Assembly (NCBI GenBank): GCA_027493775.1
Contig: JAOSKE010000002.1
Location: forward strand, 62,001-126,000
Length of the DNA: 64,000 nt
Origin: Kiritimatiellia bacterium
Lineage (GTDB): Bacteria > Verrucomicrobiota > Kiritimatiellia > CAIVKH01
Direction of reading: 5' to 3'
Shown here: piece after piece, positions 29,785-40,044 of the stretch
Layout of the letters: each line of letters opens with the position of its first letter
How positions within the stretch are numbered: position 1 is the stretch's first letter
Notes under the pieces: generated by a model
What the model saw: the letters and a program-made list of their open reading frames with translations, nothing else
Databases searched by the model: none
Told to the model about the DNA's origin: nothing
Position numbers and translations under genes: made by a program

Positions 29785-30483
29785 CTACCGCTTCGACGGC
29801 GGAAAAAGAAACGCGCGATCCGCAGGCGAAAGCTCGCTGGCTCGAATCGTCAACGTCTTGTCCTCGCGTGTGCGCAGATGAACCACGTCGCCGACACGCT
29901 CCTCCAATCGCGCCTCCACTCGTGCGCCTTGCGTGGAGGTCCAAATGCGATAGGCTCCTTCGTCCACAGGCTCCGAATTAAGCGAATCGGAGGCCTGCAC
30001 ACTTTCTCCGCCCTCGTCCACAACGGGAGCATTGCTGCCTCCGGCTTTATACGCCGCAATCGCTTTTTCCAAATACTCCACATACGGATCCACGCCGCCG
30101 CGCTTGTAGCTCGTTCTTGCGATCAGTTTTTCGTCGGGCGAAAGCAGAAGAATGGAGGGAAATCCGGTGATTCCGTGCTGGCGTGCCAACGCACGATTCT
30201 GTTTTACAGTCTTGCTCGGAAGATTAAACGTACGCGGGAAATCCAGTTTTACACAGATCAGATTTTCCTTCGCGTACGCCTGAAATTTATTTTTGGAAAA
30301 AACCTCGGAGTCGAGGAGCTTGCACCACGGACACCAGTCCGACCCGGTGAAGTTCAGCAGCAAAAATTTGTTCTGCTCCTTCGCCTGCTTGAGCGCACGA
30401 TCATAGTTGTCCGTCCACATCGCCGCGTTCGCGACGAGCGCTGTGGCCAAGAACAGAAAGACCGCCTGCCGCACGCTCTTCAT
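29785..30483 (-). CDS. Secreted thioredoxin-like protein with C-terminal SHD1-like domain
   Basis: The 232-residue protein has a signal peptide (about 1-21, ending in ANA) and a thioredoxin_7-type domain whose active site is W50-C51-P-W-C54. After a linker, residues about 175-228 (IWTSTQGARVEARL... and TIRASELSPADRAFL) match the SHD1-type domain common in PVC bacteria. It should work in the periplasm as a disulfide reductase or carrier; the SHD1-like tail may bind a partner or the wall. ATG 30483 was chosen because it directly precedes the signal peptide, although the ribosome site is weak. Confidence 0.82.
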   Translation of the reverse strand: MKSVRQAVFLFLATALVANAAMWTDNYDRALKQAKEQNKFLLLNFTGSDWCPWCKLLDSEVFSKNKFQAYAKENLICVKLDFPRTFNLPSKTVKQNRALARQHGITGFPSILLLSPDEKLIARTSYKRGGVDPYVEYLEKAIAAYKAGGSNAPVVDEGGESVQASDSLNSEPVDEGAYRIWTSTQGARVEARLEERVGDVVHLRTREDKTLTIRASELSPADRAFLFPPSKR

Positions 30484-30612
30484 GGTCGTGCCTATACCCA
30501 TTTTCCACGTGAGGGTCAATCGGTGTTTGGCCATAATGTATGGCGTCAAATCCGGTCATATTTCGCCCTGCTTCGGAGCGGTGAATAACCTCTTTTGCAA
30601 CCCCTTGGCGGA

Positions 30613-30960
30613 TCAGGGATTATCCATCGCGGCGGTCGCGCGTTGATATCGGGCGAACGGGAGTGAAAGTTCGGGGGTGTCACGACAATAGACCACGGGA
30701 ATCGCCCCGCCGTCTTCGTAGCTGTGCCATTCCTCCCTCAACACATCCGTCGTCGCTTCGTGTTCGCAACCGGAGAAGTCTTTGTAGCGGTATGTCACGG
30801 AGGTGAATTTTCGCTTGCGCACAACTGTCCCACTGGTCGTTATGGGACATTCAGCGATGGCGCGAATTTGCTGAAACTGGCTGCGCCACGAAACGCGAAA
30901 CAGTTGCATCGCAATGAGGGGCAACGCGATGAGAACAAAAAAGAAAATCAGCCAGACCAT
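30613..30960 (-). CDS. Small membrane-anchored protein, DUF3592-like
   Basis: The 115-residue protein has one N-terminal membrane helix (about 1-22) and a soluble domain with a SGTVVRKRKFTSVTYRYKD strand pattern and VYCRDTPELS. This resembles the DUF3592 fold, in which a short beta-domain follows a membrane anchor. Function is unknown. It lies 24 bp after the next minus-strand gene. Confidence 0.6.
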   Translation of the reverse strand: MVWLIFFFVLIALPLIAMQLFRVSWRSQFQQIRAIAECPITTSGTVVRKRKFTSVTYRYKDFSGCEHEATTDVLREEWHSYEDGGAIPVVYCRDTPELSLPFARYQRATAAMDNP

Positions 30961-30984
30961 ACTCGGCCTCTTTTGAAAAACGCG

Positions 30985-32379
30985 TCAGCTTTCGACCGGC
31001 GGCAACTCTTCGTCCACTTTTTCTTCTTCTGCAAGAGGCGACTTTTCCACCACAGCCGGTTGGCGTGAAACGGGCTTCTCGGCGGGCGCGGAGAGAGTTC
31101 CGTTGAAAAATTCGATGACGTGTCCTTTTTCGATCAGCCACCGCAGCGGCGCCAACATCTCTTTGGCTTCCTCGCCATCCGGCGCAACGCCGGATTTTAG
31201 GTGCCCCACAAGCTCGGCGCGTTTCCAGCCGGGATGTTCACGAATTAATTGAAGCATCGCGCGGATGTTTTCAACCGCGTGTCCCGGATCCAGCGGCTTC
31301 GGACTGATCGCAGTGATAAACGTCTCGCCCTTCCTCGCTTTGAAGAGATGCAGACGCATGTGTTTGAACGCGGGCCGAAGCGCAAGGGACATCGTGAACG
31401 GGCGCTTGTTTTCGTGCGCCCAAGCCTCCTCCAACTGGCGACGCAGCGGATTGTCCGGCAGATCGCGGACGAGTTGCGCAGGCATGATAAAACGTCTGCC
31501 GGACTGCTGCAGCGCGGGCAGGTGTTTTTTCGTGAACTCCTGCACCGCCTCCTCGCGGGAAAGGACGGGGGCGACGGAATTGCCTTTAGGCCGATAGACT
31601 CGCCGCGTCCGAGCGGCTTCCTTCCACTCCTCAATCGCCGACGGCTCGCGCAGCATCTCAATCCGGGCGCGGTATTCCTCCACTTTGAGATGAGAGAAGC
31701 GCGTGCGATGCAGATCAAGCAGGCGCTCCTGATAACCGTGATAGTTCGGCGGGCCCAACCATTCGCCACTCAATGTGCAACGACCAACACAGCTAAAATT
31801 CCCCGAAGGCGGATCGCCCTGCTCAATCGTCTCATCGAACACCTGTCCGAGATGCAGCCGGATTGCATGCGCGCGCAGCGAGTCGGGATCAAGAAAAACG
31901 GCGCCATCGGGTTTGAATTGCCAAAGCGTCAGATCGCCGCGCGCTTCAATCTTAATTAAATGGTATTCCGGTTTTGCGAGCAGCAGATGCGCGACATGGG
32001 TCAACGGATACGCTTTTTGCGAGGCATGCAACTGGCGGACCAACGCGCTCAGTTGTGCGCGTTCCGGCAAAAATGCAATGTTCAACGGCAGGCGCGGCGG
32101 CGGACGGGGTTGGCTGCGGAAATCGCGGTCGCGCGGACCGCGTCCGGTGCGCGGCGGACGTTGCTCACGTGCGCCATGAGACCGGGCCGGTCGCCCATCG
32201 CCACGCGGGCGCCCCCCAAATCTATCGCGGCGCGGACGGACGTCATCCTCTCCCCGCGCATTTGCGTAAGGATTTGCAGCCGGTTGACGCGCCCATGTGG
32301 GAACAAAATCAAGGTTCAGAAAATTCTCCTGATTTTCGCGCTCACCGGAATCAACCGGGCCTGACGATTCGGACGACAT
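30985..32379 (-). CDS. Uncharacterised protein with an Arg/Gly-rich N-terminus
   Basis: This 464-residue protein is not in a family I can name. Residues about 35-100 are rich in Arg, Gly, Pro and Asp with RGD/RPR repeats, probably disordered and suited to nucleic-acid binding. Residues about 100-420 form a globular alpha/beta region with SCVGRCTLSGEWLGPPNYHGY and a C-terminal HTH-like segment (WKRAELVGHLKSGVAPDGEEAKEMLAPLRWLIEKGHV split over about 375-410). An acidic tail ends the protein. An RNA- or DNA-related role is a guess from composition. Confidence 0.6.
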   Translation of the reverse strand: MSSESSGPVDSGERENQENFLNLDFVPTWARQPAANPYANARGEDDVRPRRDRFGGRPRGDGRPARSHGAREQRPPRTGRGPRDRDFRSQPRPPPRLPLNIAFLPERAQLSALVRQLHASQKAYPLTHVAHLLLAKPEYHLIKIEARGDLTLWQFKPDGAVFLDPDSLRAHAIRLHLGQVFDETIEQGDPPSGNFSCVGRCTLSGEWLGPPNYHGYQERLLDLHRTRFSHLKVEEYRARIEMLREPSAIEEWKEAARTRRVYRPKGNSVAPVLSREEAVQEFTKKHLPALQQSGRRFIMPAQLVRDLPDNPLRRQLEEAWAHENKRPFTMSLALRPAFKHMRLHLFKARKGETFITAISPKPLDPGHAVENIRAMLQLIREHPGWKRAELVGHLKSGVAPDGEEAKEMLAPLRWLIEKGHVIEFFNGTLSAPAEKPVSRQPAVVEKSPLAEEEKVDEELPPVES

Positions 32380-32603
32380 GTGCGCACAGACTAGGCGAGG
32401 AAGCGCCGCATTTCAATGCAGCAATACAACTTTGTCGCCGGGCATTTGAATTGTGCCCTTGGCAACGCTGGGTCTCGACCCTCAAGCCGGCATTGGGCGT
32501 TTGGACTTTGGGGGCGGGTGCGACAGAAAGCTGAATGAGCCGGGGCGCTGTTTGCAACGGTTGCGGAATCGGCGCAGGGTGGAGCCATGTTCACAGGGGA
32601 GAA

Positions 32604-34250
32604 ATGACAGAAACAAGCGAAAGGTTTATGGCAACCACTCCGACAGAGTATAGAATAACCACCATGACCTCAACCACTGCCGATATTGTGCATCCACCCA
32701 TTGCGTCGGCGGCGCTGGAGAAATATTCTTCCGCCGCGACGCTGTCGGATATGGAAATTTTCATCTTCCCCGAGCTGCTCTACGCGCTTGTGCTAGCCAA
32801 CATCACCTCGCCCCGCCTCTGGCGCTGGCGCGAGGATCCATGGTTCGCAAACCTGCACAAACTCTCGCCCTACCGCCGAATGCTTCGCCTCAAGCAATAC
32901 ATCATTGATAACTATGAATTCAATCTGGACCTCGACACTTGGGGCCTGACCACTCAGGAAACAGAGCTGACCCGATTCGAGCCGTGGATGAGCAGGGACA
33001 TTATCGGCCAAAGCAACGCGCTGTTCGGTTACGAAGGCGACAAATACTACTTCGACATTGATATTCGCCGCCATTTCGGACTCGATAAATATCAGGGCAA
33101 CATCATCCCCTATTGGAAAACCGAGACGCTGGAAGCGATGGATGCGTTTCGCCACAAACCGCAGTACGCGCGCGGCGCGGGCGAGTGTGTTTCGCTTTCC
33201 ACGCTGTACGCCGCCGCGCTCTTTGTGATTTGCGGCGTTCCGCTTGATGACATCTTCCTGCTCGCGACACCGCTGCACTCGCAAAATTTCATTGATATAG
33301 GCGACGGTGTCCTGACAAACAATCGGCGGCTCGTCACAAAAAATATGTGGTTCAACGGCACCGAGCAGTCGGCCAAGGCTCAGCGCGCCCTGCGCCATGA
33401 GCAGGTAACCATCGTTGGCCATCACAGCGGGTTCGTACACTGCGTCTATCCCGAAGCCACGATCAACCCAGCCGCCTACGAGCATTTCAGCCGGGCCATT
33501 CACAGCTACTTGTCCACCAACATCAACATGGAGATCATGGCGAATTTCCTCCGCGACGAGAGCGTGATGCAAAAATGTTTCCAAATTCAACACGAACGCC
33601 ACGGCAAACAGCGTTACCTGCCCGTTGAACGACTATATGCCTACGAGCACAACAGCCCGTACAAGGTCAGCGACTCGACGCGCGAAAAATTGTTGAACGA
33701 GATCGACGAAGACGAGTTCTTCTCAGAACCAATGGAGGGCCGGCTCCTTCTCAACCGTTTCGACGAGTTTTTCAAAAATCGACAAATCGATGTCAGTAGT
33801 CCCGCCGACATTGAAAAACTTGCAAATGAATTGAAAAGCGATTGCAGCCTGACAAAGAACGCGGTTTCTCGTCTCGTCGCGTTCGCAAAACTGGAGCCGC
33901 GAATGCCCTATCGCGAGGGCCACACGAAATTTGTGCCCGCGCAGGCACTCGATCTCACCCCGGAAATGAACCGGGAAGAAATCATCGCGCGCCTCGAGTC
34001 CATCCGGGGCAGCCATGTCTCCGCCGATCTGTCATTCTATGCCGCGCGCGACTTCGCGCGGATTGACTGGAACCCGGTCGTCAAAGCCGCCATGGAACGA
34101 AACCCGGTTTGTATCCACGACACCGAAACCCTTTCGGACCATGAGCTGATCGAACGGATCGCTGCCCTCCCTAATGAGTCCATCTACGACGGAACGCGGG
34201 TCGCGCAACCGGATGAGGTGTGGAACTATGGACGCGGCGACGGGTTCTGA
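32604..34250 (+). CDS. Uncharacterised protein with a transglutaminase-like Cys-His pattern
   Basis: From ATG 32604 (AGGGGAG just upstream) the protein has 548 residues and no signal peptide. In the middle, GAGECVSLSTLYAAALFVICGVP with C195, then ATPLHSQNF with H225, resembles the Cys and His elements of transglutaminase-like/papain-fold enzymes, where a helix follows Cys. The rest is helical and unassigned. ATG 32628 or 32664 could also be the start. Function is unknown: hydrolase or cross-linking activity is possible but not shown. Confidence 0.6.
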   Translation: MTETSERFMATTPTEYRITTMTSTTADIVHPPIASAALEKYSSAATLSDMEIFIFPELLYALVLANITSPRLWRWREDPWFANLHKLSPYRRMLRLKQYIIDNYEFNLDLDTWGLTTQETELTRFEPWMSRDIIGQSNALFGYEGDKYYFDIDIRRHFGLDKYQGNIIPYWKTETLEAMDAFRHKPQYARGAGECVSLSTLYAAALFVICGVPLDDIFLLATPLHSQNFIDIGDGVLTNNRRLVTKNMWFNGTEQSAKAQRALRHEQVTIVGHHSGFVHCVYPEATINPAAYEHFSRAIHSYLSTNINMEIMANFLRDESVMQKCFQIQHERHGKQRYLPVERLYAYEHNSPYKVSDSTREKLLNEIDEDEFFSEPMEGRLLLNRFDEFFKNRQIDVSSPADIEKLANELKSDCSLTKNAVSRLVAFAKLEPRMPYREGHTKFVPAQALDLTPEMNREEIIARLESIRGSHVSADLSFYAARDFARIDWNPVVKAAMERNPVCIHDTETLSDHELIERIAALPNESIYDGTRVAQPDEVWNYGRGDGF

Positions 34251-34411
34251 ACGCGCACTTTGCATTGCAAACATTTGGAAAGCCCGTCATCCGGACGCGC
34301 ACCTGACCGTCGAAGTAGAGCCAACCCTCGCCAACGTTCACGGTGTCGGCGTGGACATCGCATGGCCTTCGAGCAAGGGATTGGTCGGGCGAATCGAAGT
34401 CTGACGCGACT

Positions 34412-35328
34412 TCAACTTAAGTCTCGGGCCCGAATAATGAGTTGCATCCGCCACTCACCATTCGACGCCAAGTGAGTCAGTCCCTCCCCGGAATTCAGCG
34501 CATTCGGCGGACTCGTCCACGGCTCAACACATATAAAAGGCTTGTCCGCTTCCGTGTGGAAGCTGCCAATAGGGAATGAAGTCGCCATCGCTTCGCCCAG
34601 TCTTGAGCTCAACCATAAAACCATCCGGCCACGTCACAGATGCGGTATCGTCATTCGCGCGATGAAGCGCTTCCTTGAAAAGCGGATGCGCGGGAGATAA
34701 CGAAGTCGAAAGCAGTGGGCCCCACTGTGAAACCGCCGTATAGCTCGATTCGTAGCGTCCCGAGGCATCGGCTGGGACGCGCACGCGCATCGCAGCTTTG
34801 CCGTGTTGATCTGACGGCGTCAAAAAATAAGGATGCCAGCCCGCGCTGAACGGCATTGGGATTTCGCCCATATTGCGCACGGTGAAATGAAGCGTAAACT
34901 CTGACCGACGCAGTTCAAAACACGAGGTCAGCTCCACGGCAAATGGATAATGTTCATACGATGGATGAGTCAGCGCGAGTTCCAACTTGCCTTCAGCCCG
35001 TTCCATCACACGCCAAGGTCGCCGCATTGCGAAGCCATGTATGGGTAAAGTTGCGCCACGGCCCAAAATCTCATATTTTCCCTCGGCCAGTCGGGCCGCA
35101 GATTGGAAAGAGCAGCGGAATCCCCCCACGCGTCGCCACACTCGTTTTGTCCCAAAAATGCTCGTGACAAAACAACACCTCGCGCGGCCCGTCTGTTGTA
35201 GGAAAACAAAGTGAAGCGACAGTCCCACCAAGCTCGGGGATCACCACGGCCGAGGCGCCGTCATTCGGATATTTTCCGAACCACGCATTCGGAAATAACT
35301 CTGAAACCGTCTCAGGCAAAAAGCTCAT
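34412..35328 (-). CDS. Aldose 1-epimerase-like protein (galactose mutarotase superfamily; frame broken twice)
   Basis: Three minus-strand stretches assemble into one mutarotase-fold protein. The parts are an N-terminal GGIPLLFPICG segment, a central part with LPIHGFAM, RRPWRV and SAGWHPYF (catalytic-His region), and a C-terminal FICVEPWTSPPNALNSGEGL, all hallmarks of YeaD/GalM-like epimerases. Frame 1 stops after GRGKI; dropping one base from the run at 35076-35079 gives GRGKYEILGRGATLPIHGF. The second shift is near the GGG at 34572-34574. Corrected length is about 304 residues, as usual. It interconverts sugar anomers, perhaps hexose-6-phosphates. Sequencing error is the preferred cause. Confidence 0.78.
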
Positions 35329-35793
35329 ACGTTTTATTCGCGGCCCGCAGCCTATCACACCACCCCTCACATTCCAGCCTCACACATTTCGTACGTTATT
35401 CATTTCTGTGACGCGGGCAGAGGCGCTGATGACAAGGGCATGCTCCGTGATCGAACGGATAAGGTCCTTCGTTGGGCGAGGAAGAGAGAGTCGGACTACA
35501 TTCGCCCCGCTCGATCACGGCAGAATTTTAGAGAACGACTGTAAATCCAGAGCTTTCGCCCCTGCCGCACAAGTCGGCGGGGGGCGGAATCTTTATCGGT
35601 CGGGACACCCAGAATCGCAATTTTCAAAAGTCGGACACTTGTGTTGAAGCGGGTTGCAAAAACCCGACGTTCAAATGTTGAACTGAGGAGAAGACTTGCC
35701 GGACGGATTAAAGTTTAACGCGTCACGCCAAGACTCTGTTTTCCCGGTCAGGAGTCGGGGCGTCCCCAGCCCACCGCGCCAGCGTCACCCATC
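35329..35793. other. Intergenic region between the mutarotase and carA
   Basis: These 465 bp contain no supported gene. Besides the inverted repeat listed separately there is a 6-bp hairpin (CGGGTT/AACCCG) at 35649-35665 without a T-run. Small open frames here lack ribosome sites and family features. Confidence 0.6.
35445..35520. other. Possible structured RNA or paired operator: 10-bp inverted repeat
   Basis: CCGTGATCGA (35445-35454) and TCGATCACGG (35511-35520) are perfectly complementary over 10 bp across 56 nt. Inside, GGGCGA (35474-35479) can pair with TCGCCC (35502-35507), and GTCC with GGAC. This could be a folded non-coding RNA or leader in the gap before the mutarotase gene. Strand and function are undetermined. 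Confidence 0.3.
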
Positions 35794-36879
35794 TTACGCG
35801 CGCGTGGCAATGAGCTGCTTGAACGTGTCGAAGAGATGCAGCGCGTCGTTCGGGCCAGGCGATGCTTCGGGATGGTACTGCACGGTAAGAATCGGCAGCT
35901 TTTTGTGGCGCTGTCCTTCGCTGGTGTTGTCGTTCAGATTGAGATGCGTCGTTTCGATGTCCAACGGCAGGGTCTTCATATCCACTGCGAAACTGTGGTT
36001 CTGGGCGGTGATTTCCACCTTGCCCGTCGCCAATTCGATCACCGGCTGGTTGCCGCCACGATGGCCAAACTTCAATTTGTACACGCTCGCGCCGAACGCG
36101 AGGGCGATTAACTGGTGGCCGAGGCAGATTCCGAACGTTGGAATCCCGGTCTCCACGATTTTCCGAAGATTGGAAATCGTTTGAGGCAGCGCAGACGGGT
36201 CGCCCGGGCCATTTGAAACAAACAAGCCGTCCGGCTTAATCGCAAGAATTTCCTCCGCGGGCGTGGCGTGGGGGAATACATGCAACTGCATATCCATATC
36301 GCGCATGATCCGAAGTTGGTTCTCCTTCATACCGCAATCCACGACGGCGATTTTCATGGAGTTCTTTTCAGAGTCTGCAAATACGTAATGCTTTTTCGCG
36401 CTGACTTCCGTACACAAATCGCGGCCAACAAGACCCGGAGAGTCCTTCGCGCGCTGCACGAGGCTTTTCGGATTCAGGTCTTCGGTGGACATAAAACACT
36501 TCATCGCGCCCTGCGAGCGGATGTGCAGCGTGACATCTCGGCAGTCCACGTGGTCCACACCAAGAATGCCGCGTTCGCGCAAGTAGTCGGGAAGCGTTTG
36601 AGTGCTGCGCCAGTTGCTGGCAATGCGGCTGCATTCGCCAATGATCAACCCGCGGGCGTGAATGGACGGAGATTCCGCGTCCTCCGGATTCACTCCGTAG
36701 TTGCCGATTAGCGGATAGGTGAATGTGACGATCTGGCCGTGGCAGGAGGGGTCGGTGAGGATTTCCTGATAGCCCGCCATCGCGGTGTTGAACACAATTT
36801 CGCCCTGCGCTTCGCCGGGACCGGTGAACGAGCGGCCCTCAAAAACCCTGCCATCTTCCAATGCAATCAGTGCCTTCAT
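35794..36879 (-). CDS. carA: Carbamoyl-phosphate synthase small (glutaminase) subunit
   Basis: The 361-residue protein has the CarA N-terminal domain (FNTAMAGYQEILTDPSC) and a class I glutamine amidotransferase domain. The nucleophile lies in GICLGHQLIALAFG and the catalytic His/Glu in YHPEASPGPND near the C-terminus. It releases ammonia from glutamine for carbamoyl phosphate made by CarB, feeding pyrimidine and arginine synthesis in the cytoplasm. Start ATG 36879 begins MKALIALEDGRVFEG, the family N-terminus; no strong ribosome site is visible. carB is not in the window; pyrG, the last pyrimidine step, lies close by. Confidence 0.96.
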   Translation of the reverse strand: MKALIALEDGRVFEGRSFTGPGEAQGEIVFNTAMAGYQEILTDPSCHGQIVTFTYPLIGNYGVNPEDAESPSIHARGLIIGECSRIASNWRSTQTLPDYLRERGILGVDHVDCRDVTLHIRSQGAMKCFMSTEDLNPKSLVQRAKDSPGLVGRDLCTEVSAKKHYVFADSEKNSMKIAVVDCGMKENQLRIMRDMDMQLHVFPHATPAEEILAIKPDGLFVSNGPGDPSALPQTISNLRKIVETGIPTFGICLGHQLIALAFGASVYKLKFGHRGGNQPVIELATGKVEITAQNHSFAVDMKTLPLDIETTHLNLNDNTSEGQRHKKLPILTVQYHPEASPGPNDALHLFDTFKQLIATRA

Positions 36880-36968
36880 AGCGAAGGCAGAGAAAAGCGG
36901 AAGCACGCAGCAAATGCAAGCGCGATGCGAAATTTCTTAAGTGCGCGGCAGAACAAAGGGCCGATTGG

Positions 36969-37610
36969 CTAGGAAATTGTGCCGCCCGCGTTGTCTATAA
37001 TCAGACTGTCCAATCGCATCGTCGTACTCTTCATTTCAGCACGACGACCACCCGACTGGCGGTGCGCAACGCGTAGCGCATTGAGGCAGGATTCTACATC
37101 CCCGCTCAACACGCGGCTGACAGTACCCTCCTGCGGAATTAAAAACTTGCGCCGCACCAAATCGGCCTGTCCGGGAATGGTGAACGGGTGTTTACAGCGC
37201 GGGCACTGTGTACGGCGAAATGCAAGTGCGTCCTTGATCATTAGTTTCTGGCCGCACTGAGGACAGCTCATCTTGAACTCGCCCTCCCCCTGCTCACGGA
37301 CAATCGCAATATGTACAGCGCTCTGCACATTTGGAGGTAATGCGCGCATAATGGCCAATGCAATTTCCAGAGTTGCGTCATCCACAAAACGCAAGAGCAT
37401 CACCGAAAAATCGGCACTCTTGACGTGTTCCACCATTACTTCCAACGGCTCAATCGGCGGAACCTCCACGACGACGCCCCCAAGACCACTGACCTGCACC
37501 TGACCCTTCGGGACATCGGCTCCACAGAGAGTCGCCACAAATGTCTGCGCAATCTCTGGCTGCGGAGATAAAATCGCTGCTACTAAAGAACCATTCATAT
37601 TCTCAGCCAT
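36969..37610 (-). CDS. Uncharacterised protein with a central zinc ribbon
   Basis: This 213-residue protein starts at ATG 37610 after a strong AGGAGG 6 nt upstream. Residues 1-105 form an alpha/beta region, and a four-cysteine zinc ribbon follows (C116-P-Q-C119 and C136-P-R-C139). The C-terminal part (about 150-213) contains FLIPQEGTVSRVLSGDVESCLNALR. I do not recognise the family. The zinc ribbon suggests nucleic-acid or protein binding. It lies between carA and pyrG on the same strand, after an 8-bp palindrome and a stem-loop. Confidence 0.62.
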   Translation of the reverse strand: MAENMNGSLVAAILSPQPEIAQTFVATLCGADVPKGQVQVSGLGGVVVEVPPIEPLEVMVEHVKSADFSVMLLRFVDDATLEIALAIMRALPPNVQSAVHIAIVREQGEGEFKMSCPQCGQKLMIKDALAFRRTQCPRCKHPFTIPGQADLVRRKFLIPQEGTVSRVLSGDVESCLNALRVAHRQSGGRRAEMKSTTMRLDSLIIDNAGGTIS

Positions 37611-37626
37611 GCCGCACCTCCTATTC

Positions 37627-37651
37627 CTAGCATAGTCGTTGTGTATGCTAG
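37627..37651. promoter_or_regulatory. 8-bp inverted repeat upstream of the zinc-ribbon gene
   Basis: CTAGCATA and TATGCTAG are perfectly complementary around a 9-nt spacer, 17-41 bp before the zinc-ribbon start. They may form an operator or a hairpin in the leader. Confidence 0.35.
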
Positions 37652-37663
37652 TGTCCAGCTCTT

Positions 37664-37694
37664 AAACGCTTCAAATACGATTTTTTGAAGCGGT

Positions 37695-37696
<2 letters not shown>
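37664..37696 (-). terminator. Stem-loop directly after pyrG
   Basis: AAACGCTTCAAA (37664-37675) pairs with TTTGAAGCGGTTT (37684-37696) with one bulged base, overlapping the pyrG stop codon. Read on the minus strand the U-tract is short, so termination efficiency is uncertain. Confidence 0.45.
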
Positions 37697-39360
<1,664 letters not shown>

Positions 39361-39437
39361 TCATCCAAGCCTTTTTCACAGAGAAGTTGAGATTCAAATT
39401 TCAGATTCTATAAATTTGCGTATGCTCTGCCCGCAAT

Positions 39438-40037
39438 ATGCAACCGCAAATGGATAGTGCGCGAATCGTTCCGGACGACTGGCTGAACCCCCTGCCGATC
39501 GCGCACTGCTTCGCCTCAACGAATCCGATTGAGGTGGATTTGGGGTGCGGGAAAGGGCGCTTCCTCATCGAACGTGCGCGGACACATCCCGACGTGAACT
39601 TTATCGGGATTGACCGAATGCTCCGGCGCATCCGCAAAATAGACAACCGCGCACGTCGCCTCGGTCTCAAAAATATCCGCCTCCTTCGCGTTGAAGGCTA
39701 CTACGCGACCGCCTATTTGATGCCTCCCGACGCCATCCGCGCGTACTATATTTTCTTTCCCGACCCCTGGCCCAAAACGGCGCACCACAAACATCGGCTC
39801 TTCAACCCGCGCTTTCTCGATGCACTGCACCGGACGCTCCAACTCGAGGGCCTTGTACACGCCGCGACCGATCATGCGGAATACTTCACCGAAATCTGTG
39901 CCGTGCTCCGCGCGGACTCGCGTTTTGAAGAAATCGAGCCGTTCCAACCCACGCCCGATGAACGGACGGACTTCGAGTTGTGGTACGAGGGAAAGACGCC
40001 GATCGGCCGAATTTCACTGCGCAAACGAGCGCCATAA
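39438..40037 (+). CDS. trmB: tRNA (guanine-N7-)-methyltransferase
   Basis: The 199-residue class I methyltransferase has the SAM motif VDLGCGKGRFLIERA (about 33-47) and the TrmB signature YIFFPDPWPKTAHHKHRLF (about 103-121). The C-terminal TDFELWYEGKTPIGRI motif contacts tRNA in relatives. It forms m7G46 in tRNA variable loops using SAM. The gene is divergent from pyrG and convergent with the prepilin peptidase, whose stop is only 8 bp away. Confidence 0.95.
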   Translation: MQPQMDSARIVPDDWLNPLPIAHCFASTNPIEVDLGCGKGRFLIERARTHPDVNFIGIDRMLRRIRKIDNRARRLGLKNIRLLRVEGYYATAYLMPPDAIRAYYIFFPDPWPKTAHHKHRLFNPRFLDALHRTLQLEGLVHAATDHAEYFTEICAVLRADSRFEEIEPFQPTPDERTDFELWYEGKTPIGRISLRKRAP

Positions 40038-40044
40038 TTTTACA

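Noticed and set aside
34228..34404. Small open frame of 58 codons after the transglutaminase-like gene
   Set aside because: It overlaps the previous stop, has no ribosome site, is also open on the other strand and shows no recognisable family.
35649..35665. CGGGTT/AACCCG hairpin as terminator of carA
   Set aside because: No U-tract follows on either strand and the stem has only six pairs; it is 130 bp beyond the gene.
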